Of a stretch of DNA of 64,000 nt, positions 56,033-64,000 are shown one piece after another. Below the pieces are notes generated by a model that was given only the letters and a program-made list of their open reading frames with translations, was not told the origin of the DNA and ran no database searches. Position numbers and translations under genes: made by a program. Location: the NCBI GenBank assembly GCA_014529385.2, contig CM043971.1:98535985-98599984 (forward strand), read 5' to 3'. The DNA is from Adiantum capillus-veneris (lineage: Eukaryota; Streptophyta; Polypodiopsida; Polypodiales; Pteridaceae). Position 1 is the stretch's first letter. Each line of letters starts with the position of its first letter.

Positions 56033-59000
56033 TCATGTACCATCATAGAGCATCTTTTCCAAAGAGAGTGCTTCAGAGTCCTTGACGAGATTTTCATTGT
56101 TTGGCCCTTCAGAATTTTGGCTGGAGTTACACTCATGCTTCATGTAACAATACTTACATGAGACAGCGGCCTTTGGACAGATCTTTGGTAGATCCCTTGG
56201 TAGAAGGCGACTCAAATAGGGCTTCAAGCGATACCCGTTTACCTTCCTGGAGTGATCTTTACCATTCAAGTCCATAAGCTGATAGTAACTAGAATTGAAA
56301 GCCTTCTTGACTATGTATGGCCCTTGCCATCTAGTTTCAAACTTGGCATCAAAATGATTGTCAAGTCGATTTTCATACCTTAGCACAAGCTCTCCTTCCT
56401 TGATGCCTTTGTCCTTCAGTTTCTTGTCGTGCGTTTCTTTCGCTTGTGTGGCTTTCCTCTTGTAGAACTCATATGCCGCTTCTCTTTTCCACTCAAGCTC
56501 CACTAACGTAAGAAGTCGATCCATCCATACCTCTTGATCATCTTGTGCTCCTTTGCCATGAAGTCGCATTGTTGGAATGTTGAGCTCGATAGGCTGCAAA
56601 GCCTCTTGACCATAGACCAAGTGAAATGGTGTGAACTCCGTGGCTTCCCTATATGTGGTTCGATATGCCCACAAGGCACCATCCAAGAAGTCATCCCATA
56701 ATTTTGTCTTGTTTTGCACCATCTTTCTAATGATTCCTGCAATGACACCATTAGCCTTCTCCACCAAACCATTTGACTGTGGGTAGTATGGTGTGCTATG
56801 ACGATGTAGAATGTGAAGCTCTTCACAAACTTCTGTGAGCAAGCCCTTCCTAAACCCTGGACCATTATCAGAAACAATCTCCAAAGGTGTGCCAAATCTA
56901 CAACAAATGTGATTGTACACAAACTTGCTAACTGTCCTCTCATTCACTCTTGCCACACTTTGAGCTTCCACCCACCTAGTCATATAGTCTACAGCCACTA
57001 GAATGTAGAGTTTACCATTTTTTGTCCTAGGCAGAGGACCCATAGCATCAATGCCCCACTTTTCAAAGGGTCCATTTGCAAGCACTATTTGCCTCGGGCC
57101 ATGCACCAACCTTCTATTTCCATTTATCTGACAATTGTGACAGCTTTTACACCAATGTTGAACATCCACATGCAAGCTTGGCCAAACATACCCCGCAAGA
57201 AAAATCTTCTTCACAGTTGATTCTTGGGCAAAATGACCACCACATGCCTCTTCATGCAAACCTTTTAGAATGGCTGGAATTTCCTCGATAGTTGGTACTC
57301 TTCTGCATACTTGATCCTTCCCTCTTTGATAGAGGGAGCCTTCTAGGAAGAGATAGAAACTTGCCTTCTTCATGAGTCTCCTCTTCTGAGCCTTCGTGAA
57401 GTCTTGTGGAAACTCACCCTCCAAAATGTAGCCGATAATGGGAGCCAATGACTCCAATCCCTGGTATCTCAGTTGCTTGACAGCTGCTGCCACCATGATG
57501 ACCTGCACTTCTCTCTCAACATATGTAACTGCTTGTTGTGCAAGTAAATCGGCATCTTCATTTTGTTTCCTCGGAATATGATATAGTTGCACTTCTTCAA
57601 ACTGATTAAACATCTTACGAATGGCATGAACTTTTGTCCTTAAGCTTTCATTCTTGCATGCCCAAATGCCTAAAATCTGTTTAACAATGAGAAGTGTATC
57701 TCCCTTTACCATGAGACGTTTTATCCCTTGGCCAATGCACATCTTCAAACCATGAAGTAGTGTGTCGTATTCTGCTTCATTGTTGCTAGTTGAACCTGGT
57801 AGATTGACCTTCTCTTTCATGACCACCTCTCCACTTGGGTTGAGCAACACTAGCCCTCCCCCTGCTTTCCCTGTGGCTCGTCGAAAAGCTCCATCAAAGA
57901 ACAAGGTAAAAGCATTGGGAATACTTTTTGGTGGTGGCAATGGTAGGGTCTTTACTTGAGGCACCTTAATTTCCTTCTCATGTACCCTATAAGTGAGAAT
58001 CCCTGCCAATTGTGCACGCACACTATCTTCTACCTTGAAAGAGTATTGAAACTCTTGCAACTCCATAATCCACTTTGAGATCCTAGTACTAAGATTCATT
58101 TGAGATGACACCCAAGGGAACAAATTCTCTGCGGTGAGGATTACAAAAGGTTTTGGGAGCAAGTAGGATCTAAACTTTCTCACCGCAAACATGAGAGAAA
58201 GCATCATGAGTTTTGCTTCTGTGTAGTCTCTCTCCAAAGCATTCATGACCCTACTAGCAAAGTAGATGGGTCGCATCCTTGTACTGTGGGGATCTTGTTG
58301 TAGCAACACGGCACCAATTGTTTCCCTTCCAACACTAGAGCTAACAAAGAATGTGTACTCCCAACAAGGAGGCATGAGTGTTGGTAGCTCTGACAAAATG
58401 ACTTTAATGTTACAAAAATACTCTTCAAGCTCATCAGACCATGCAAATTCTACTTGTTGTGTCAACTTTTGCAAAGGATGAAGCAACTCCGAGGCTAAGT
58501 GAATGAAGCGTGACATATACTTCACCTTCTGAATGAAAGAGATGACCTCCTTAAGACTCTTCGGTGATGGGAGCTCAATAAGAGCCTTTGCCTTTGAAGG
58601 ATCCACCTCAATGCCTTTATAGGAAACCTTGCGACCGAGCAAGATCACTTCATCCTCACCTATGTGGCACTTGTCGGGGTTGAGTTGACCTCCCATGTCG
58701 TAGAGCTTCTTTAAACCTTCTTCTACCCTTTGTAGATGCAATGATTTTGAGCTATAAATGCAAAAATCATCAATGAACACCCTAATTGACTTTCCAAAGA
58801 ATGCTTGAAACACCATGTTCATGAAACGTTGGAATGTTGCAAGAGCATTTGTCAGTCCAAATGGCATGACTCTAAAAGCATAACAACCCCAAGGAGTGAT
58901 AAAGGTTGTTTTCAATTGATCTTCCAATGCGATACCTATTTGAAAGTAGCCTGAGTAGCCATCACACATAGTGTACTTCTCATGACCAGCTACCTCATTT

Positions 59001-61312
59001 AGTATCTCATCCTGAAATGGGAGGGGAAAGTGATCTCTTTTTGTTGCCTCATTGAGTGGACGGTAATCCACACACACCCTCCACTTTCCGTTTTTCTTAG
59101 GAGTGACAACAACGGGAGAGACCCACTCTGAATTCTCCACTGGATAAATGAAACCTGCTGCTAGAAGATTTCTTACCTCCTTGAGTAAAGCCTGCTCCTT
59201 GATGACTCCTAGCCTTCGTAGCTTCTGAACCTTAGGTGTGGCCTCTGGCTTCAACTCAATTTTGTGTTGAACAGCATCTACTCCACGCACATCGGTGTAG
59301 TCTTTAGCAAAAATCCTAGGAAATTTCCTTAGCACACATTTGAACTCCTCTCTTTCATCCTTTGTAAGTGTTGTTGATAGAATACCTTCCAGCATCCCTT
59401 CATCTTGAACACCATCGTTCTCTTGAGGACCTACCTCCTCCAAGCCTTGACAAGAGGTCTCTTGGTTGCTTGGCTTAAACCTTACCCCCATGACTTCGAT
59501 GGAAGACTCCTCTTCAGTAATGCTACCGCTACTTTCTTCTTCTGAAGTGCTATCGGTCCAACCTTCTTCCGTCTCACTTTGAGATGATTCTTCATGGAGC
59601 TCCTCTTGGCGTTGCTCCTTCATGTCAAAGACAACCTTCTTATGATTGTCATTTCTGCAAATTAATTTCCCACTCTCCCAATCCTGCAAAGCTCGCATTT
59701 TCATTAGCCATGGTCTTCCTAGGATAAATGGATAACCACTTCCCTTGGTCGACATAACATAAAAATCCACCGCTTTCTTAATGCCAAAGGCCTCTACAAA
59801 GAAATTTTTACAAATGCCTACACACCTAGCCTTGCTATTGTTTGCCATCTTGACTTTGATTTCAGGTGTCTCATGGATGTGCATGCCTAGTCTTTGCATG
59901 AGTCCCTCTGTCATGATGCAAATTTGTGCACCCCCATCCACTAGACCTTTCCTAACCAATCTTCCTTTGATGTAACAGTCTAGCACCGGTGTAATGTCCT
60001 CATTCATTTCAGCTTGTGCAATTTTTACAACAGGCACACTCTCTTTTACCTTTCTCCTAGTGCTAACTGCCCTTGTTAAATCCCTCCTAACTTGTGGACA
60101 TAATGCAAGAAATTGAGGCCATGAAATATCAGGACCCTTACCTCTCATGTCTTCCAACAAGTTGTATGGAGCCATACCATGTCCAAGAGGGAAGTCTTGG
60201 AGGTTGATACGATGTCGAGTCCTCTTGGTTTCCTTGGTCTCCTTTGCCTTTTTGCCTTGTCCATGGTCACTCTGTGATGTGACTCCTTCTTTCTCTTTAC
60301 CTTTCCCTCGGCCACGCTTAATTCCATTGGCTTCCATGTCAACCTCATTTGAATTTGTCACCTCTACCACATGCACATTTGGATCTGGCAAAGGTGGAAC
60401 TCCTTCTACCCCTTGTGGAGGTGGTCTTGGTCCATTTGGCCTTTGTAGAAGCCTTGGTTGTTGACCAGCTCCTTCTCCTGCATTCATCACTGGGTAATTC
60501 AAGTTAGGTCTCCCTGGCTCTCCACGGGGCCAAGGACAATTATACATCCCATGTCCAGACTCTCCGCAATTCCAACATTGCAAGACTCTCCTAGTTCGTG
60601 GCTCTCTCTCTTCTGACTTCTTTGCTTGTCCCTTTGGACCTACAGCTTGTGCAAGGTGAATTGACAGGCTGCTTAAAGATTCATTTAACTTCTCAATCAC
60701 TTCAGCCGTTACCTCAGGAAGCTCCCTAGATGTTGATGCTTGTGACTTACCTTTGGGTCTAAGAACTTCTATTGGAACCTCTCCCCTTAAGCACTTGAGT
60801 TTCCTATACTTCTCAGCAGCCCTAGTTTCCGCTGCATCAAAAGTAGCAGGTGCACCCGCCTCAACTTTTACCTTAAGGTCAGGAAAGAGTCCGGCTATGA
60901 ACCTCTCCTTCTTTAAAAATTCTGCACCATCACCAGGGTTAGCAACATTTCGTATCCATAGAGCCCAAAGACGTAGAAACTCTTGCTTGTACAAGTAGTA
61001 GTCATCTAAGTCTTTGCGCTTATGAGAAACAATGTCTTGCCATAGTTTTTGAGTGTTTTGGGGATCAAAGAAGTATCTCTTAAAACGATTCAAAACTTCT
61101 GTGTAATTCCCCTTAACTTCCTCAGGCAAAGAGTCAAACCAAGTACTAGCATCTTTCCTAAGGACCACCTCAAACATTTCTACACGTTCTTGATCGGTTA
61201 CTATCCTCTTGATACGGCAAGACATCTTGAAATTTGCTAAAAATAATTATGCATCCTCTCTAGGCTCTCCAAAGAAAAGAGGATATCCAGACATTTGGCG
61301 TTGGCTCTCCAT
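56033..61312 (-). CDS. element A Gag-Pol polyprotein (Tat-like, dual RNase H)
   Basis: One frame of 1730 codons from 61225, with an in-frame extension to ATG at 61312 broken by TAA at 61247-61249; element B has DAQEFL where A has DA-stop-LFL. Residues below count from 61225. Gag 1-210. Zinc knuckle CWNCGESGHGMYNC 217-230. Protease active Asp 430 in LVDGGAQ, with ILGRPW near 501. RT about 680-880, CDG Asp 755 and FIDD 817-820. Degenerate gypsy RNase H about 935-1080, where VSSSVGRE replaces the usual first Asp. Archaeal-type RNase H with D1111, E1150, D1176 and Asp 1224/1226. Integrase zinc finger 1322-1365 and core D1393, D1453, E1489. The C-terminal part has KFETRWQGPYIV. Apart from the N-terminal stop it looks intact. 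Confidence 0.95.
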
Positions 61313-61361
61313 TATTATGAAAGATTACAACACGAGTTACAATAAGGGATACAATAGAGAT

Positions 61362-61820
61362 TTAGAACCACTCGCCTGCAAATGAAGAAGTAAGAAAATA
61401 CCACTCTAGGTTTTCTTCTTCAGCTATCCAAGCTTCAATAAGGTCTCGATTTGTTTGATCAAAACAAAAAGGTAGACTATTGATGAGCTCTAAGAAGGGT
61501 TGAAATTCTTCAAAGCTAAGGCGATAAACAGAAATCTCTAGAACTTCATTTTTTGGATCCAAAAGAGCAACCACGTCCCAAGTGATAAATTGCACTTGCT
61601 CTACGATTCCCAACGCACAAGCGGTTTGTATAAAAACTAGATCTTCATGCTCGTCGAAGGCCGTGAGAAAGTAGCAATTGACTAGGAGCTCCTTTCCTTC
61701 GAGTTCCACACAGTCGGAGTGAAAAAACCTTCTCACAATTTCATAAAGAACATCCTCATCAAGTCCAATCAAGTTTGCAAGATTTAAAGACTCCACTTGT
61801 GCTACAAAATTCCTGGACAA
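61362..61820 (-). CDS. type-d accessory ORF of element A
   Basis: 152 codons, ending 49 bases before the gag start at 61312. It shares with the type-c ORF the block VFIQTACALGIVEQVQFITW and, further on, YRLSFEEFQPFLELINSLPF, so they are paralogs along most of their length. It is acidic, has no Cys/His cluster and no membrane segment. I do not recognise the family. Element B has no counterpart at this place. Confidence 0.7.
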   Translation of the reverse strand: MSRNFVAQVESLNLANLIGLDEDVLYEIVRRFFHSDCVELEGKELLVNCYFLTAFDEHEDLVFIQTACALGIVEQVQFITWDVVALLDPKNEVLEISVYRLSFEEFQPFLELINSLPFCFDQTNRDLIEAWIAEEENLEWYFLTSSFAGEWF

Positions 61821-61866
61821 AAACTCCTTAGGATTATGGTTAAATCATTCAAAAGCATAAAGAGAT

Positions 61867-62421
61867 TTACAATGTCTCTATGAACAAAGTGTCATAGAAA
61901 GTAGAGAAGGATGAGAATTTATACAAATTTGCAATCTTCTCTATGCTCTCTTTATTAAGACAAGCTCTGAATAGCTCCCTATCTCCTTTGTTGAAAGCGA
62001 AAGGAAGACTATTAATAAGACGCAAATGAGGGAAAAATTCACCAAATGTGAGTCTATGAAGCATGAACTCTGGCCACAAGTTTCCTGAAGAGTCTTCCTC
62101 AATGGTGAAATGCACTCGCCAAACGCCAAATTTCACTCTATTTACCAATCTTAGGGCACACACTAGTTGGATGAATGCGCGGTCTTCCTTAGTGCCCAAC
62201 AACAAGAGGAAAATGGAATCCACACGTAGGACCTTCCGTCTTAACTTCACCACCCTCTTATTATGAGGGAGACACCTTACTACTTGCTCCTGCAGCTCAA
62301 TTGGTAATAGAGCTAGATCTCTAAGGATTGAACTTTCACTGCACACACATTCCCAGTTAGAACAAATGATCGTTTTTTTGTTTCTTGTAACAACTTGGAC
62401 AAAGAAAAAACAAACATACAC
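61867..62421 (-). CDS. type-c accessory ORF of element A
   Basis: 184 codons from the first ATG; the paralogy with type d begins near residue 36 (ALLPIELQEQVVRCLP), so the true start may be later or the first part is leader. It contains RAFIQLVCALRLVNRVKFGV and LHRLTFGEFFPHLRLINSLP. It is more basic than type d. 46 bases separate it from type d. The function is unknown. It may be a captured host sequence or an element-specific factor like the ORF found before gag in Ogre elements. Confidence 0.7.
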   Translation of the reverse strand: MYVCFFFVQVVTRNKKTIICSNWECVCSESSILRDLALLPIELQEQVVRCLPHNKRVVKLRRKVLRVDSIFLLLLGTKEDRAFIQLVCALRLVNRVKFGVWRVHFTIEEDSSGNLWPEFMLHRLTFGEFFPHLRLINSLPFAFNKGDRELFRACLNKESIEKIANLYKFSSFSTFYDTLFIETL

Positions 62422-62447
62422 ACTATTTTGCCGGGCTGCACTTCATT

Positions 62448-62666
62448 TTAAAATAAAATGAACACATGTACATCAAAAGAAGTGTGGTAGTTGATGAGAG
62501 GTAGAATGACAGGGTTTGGTGATGCAAGAATTTCTCCTACTCTTTGGGCACCAAACATGAACACCATTCGTTGTTGAAAATGGATCTTTCTACTAATTGC
62601 AACGTTTATTCTAATGTGTGGAGTAAAATGAAAGGGAAAAACCTCTATTCCTGGGCCATTATCCAT
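62448..62666 (-). CDS. type-b leader ORF of element A
   Basis: 72 codons. The core is FMFGAQRVGEILASPNPVIL and the ending DVHVFILF, strongly matching type b in element B (29607-29837 and 16400-16630). It is third from the primer binding site side in the order PBS, a, b, c, d, gag. Family unknown. Confidence 0.7.
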   Translation of the reverse strand: MDNGPGIEVFPFHFTPHIRINVAISRKIHFQQRMVFMFGAQRVGEILASPNPVILPLINYHTSFDVHVFILF

Positions 62667-62687
62667 GGTCTATGCATGACCTAATGC

Positions 62688-62900
62688 TTAAAACAAAACA
62701 AAAATATAGACGTCCAAACTAAGGTCGTACCTAATGAGAGGCAAAATAAAAGGATTTACTGAAGCGCTTATCTCGGCCAACCTAAGAGGACCTAAAATTC
62801 TACAAATGACACGTTGAAATTGCAACTTAGTACTAACAATTATGTGTACCTTTTGCCTTGCAATGGGAATGAAGGGATCATACAAATTTTCGTGATTCAT
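62688..62900 (-). CDS. type-a leader ORF of element A
   Basis: 70 codons: PFIPIARQKVHIIVSTKLQF, then LRLAEISASVNPFILPLI and LDVYIFVLF. It is the full-length form of the type-a ORF of element B (29346-29522), and resembles type b in its second half (LAEISASVNP versus VGEILASPNP). It lies about 50 bases from the primer binding site. Confidence 0.68.
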   Translation of the reverse strand: MNHENLYDPFIPIARQKVHIIVSTKLQFQRVICRILGPLRLAEISASVNPFILPLIRYDLSLDVYIFVLF

Positions 62901-62950
62901 GCAAACTACTTGACTATGCTAAAGGTTGATTCTACACAAAAATACACAAG

Positions 62951-62971
62951 CCGTCCTCCGTGGGGGCACCA
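62951..62971 (-). promoter_or_regulatory. primer binding site of element A
   Basis: The minus strand reads TGGTGCCCCCACGGAGGACG. The first 12 bases are shared with element B. Three bases separate it from the LTR edge at 62975. The priming tRNA is not identified. Confidence 0.78.
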
Positions 62972-62974
62972 ATT

Positions 62975-63233
62975 TGAGGCGGTCCGGGGCAGGCAACAAG
63001 AAGAGCAACCTCTAGACACCCTTCAAGGCTCCCGTGCTGCTCAATGGGGCTGGGGCACAACACAACACAAACCAAAACAACAAACCCACAGCCAAATCCC
63101 AACTACACAAGGGGCACCACCTAGTTTAAGAGCGAACTAGGACGCAAAAGAGGAGAATCGTTAGAGCAACCCACAAACAAGCAAGGAATTTACACTAACC
63201 CTAACACCAATGGAACACTCTCACATACTAAAA

Positions 63234-63271
<38 letters not shown>

Positions 63272-64000
63272 CTCGGGCTGCTTGAAACGTATCGGCAATG
63301 ATCAAGCAAACACAACTATATATTTAAGAAAGAGAGAGAAAGGGGGAGGGGGTGCTTGTTGCATTAATACCTTCTTACAAATCTGTCATGACAAATCAAA
63401 GTGAGATTAGTATTTGTTCAACATAGCTTGCGTAAATTTCACCACAACACATCACAAGAAAAGCCACCCCAATCACTGTCTTAAAGCCAGGGGAGTCCTA
63501 TCAAGAACTTAACAAAAAACACCAAGACACTTACGCATCATTGTTGTCCATTACTTCACGTTGGAAGGGAGACAAAGTATCCAAGCTTAGCCCAAATCCA
63601 CCCTCCTTGATTCAGCAAATGTTGGGCTTACACTAGTAGGAGAAATGATAGATTTCCTACTCTCACTTGAATGACCACTCTCTCTCTTACAATGGCATAG
63701 AGTTCCCTTGCTAATCCCCTATTACAACACATGCACATGCATAAGACAATGAGCTTCCACTCAAGAGCTCCTTCTAGAGAGGTTGAGCTTGGCTTCTCAA
63801 GCTATAGCATAGTGCTCTTGCTTATGGCTCCCCCTTTTGTGCTAGCCACACCCTCCTTTTATAGCAATTTTGAAGGCTAGGGTTACTCCTCTAACCATGG
63901 TTGGGTTAGATTTTCAGCCATTTATCTAATTTCTTTTGCTTGGAATTATCAAGAAGTTGGTGGGGAAAGAGAGAGGAGAGAAATGGAGGTGATAGGACTT
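62975..64000 (-). repeat. 5' LTR of element A, partial at window end
   Basis: Starts TGAGGCGGTCCGGGG and follows the left LTR to the window edge with few substitutions, a shorter GA run and the 70-bp difference noted for the left copy. The outer end and target duplication are outside the window. Confidence 0.92.

Larger units (their letters stand above)
53487..64000 (-). mobile_element. Tat-like Ty3/gypsy element A with extra leader ORFs, right end outside window
   Basis: Minus-strand element: 5' LTR from beyond 64000 to 62975, primer binding site, four ORFs, gag-pol in one frame, purine tract and 3' LTR 56004-53487. Gag-pol has one nonsense codon only and the two LTRs are nearly identical over the part seen, so it is young. 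The order and the second RNase H place it in the Tat branch of Ty3/gypsy. Confidence 0.93.

Overview
The window is repeat-rich nuclear DNA of a land plant. It holds no ordinary host gene that I can recognise. Plant-type LTR retrotransposons and a CACTA transposon are nested in and around blocks of decayed mitochondrial DNA. The mitochondrial blocks carry native (non-plastid) types of trnH and trnL(UAA). As far as I recall flowering plants lack these, so I lean towards a fern, lycophyte or other non-flowering lineage, without certainty.

Layout. 1-1064: broken Ty3/gypsy gag, cut by the window edge. 1065-3833: no gene, TG/CA simple repeats. 3834-9477: mitochondrial-like DNA (trnL(UAA), a second trnL-like gene, trnH, 26S rRNA pieces) with a plastid atpB scrap. 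9478-15687: chromovirus element C, target duplication GTAGA. 15693-16372: flank. 16373-31866: Tat-like gypsy element B arranged LTR-internal-LTR-partial leader, whose left LTR is split by a Ty1/copia element (17187-22285, target duplication AAAAC). 31867-32340: mitochondrial 5S rRNA and local repeats. 32344-32810: array of the palindromic motif ATGCTAATTAGCAT. 32877-33460 and 40187-41360: unrecognised minus-strand coding fragments separated by the gag-only element D (33853-40186, target duplication GCTGT). 41976-44438: mitochondrial trnP, trnE, trnQ and trnI(CAU). 44640-45524: a second palindromic array, interrupted by a CACTA transposon (45528-53274, target duplication TAG) and resuming at 53278. 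53487-64000: a young Tat-like gypsy element A, its right LTR running off the window.

If all mobile elements are removed, the mitochondrial-like islands fall into one region, which suggests a large old mitochondrial insert later broken up by transposons. Several of its tRNA genes have lost the invariant T-loop cytosine, as expected for methylated nuclear DNA and not for working organelle genes.

The most novel content is in elements A and B. Between the primer binding site and gag both carry short, strongly conserved ORFs (types a and b, about 58-76 aa) in opposite order. Element A adds two longer paralogous ORFs (types c and d). Both Tat-like elements have a gypsy RNase H that has lost its first catalytic Asp position plus a second, archaeal-type RNase H that keeps its acidic residues. 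The CACTA element carries a six-exon TnpD-like transposase gene with one stop codon and a three-exon TnpA-like gene that reads open.
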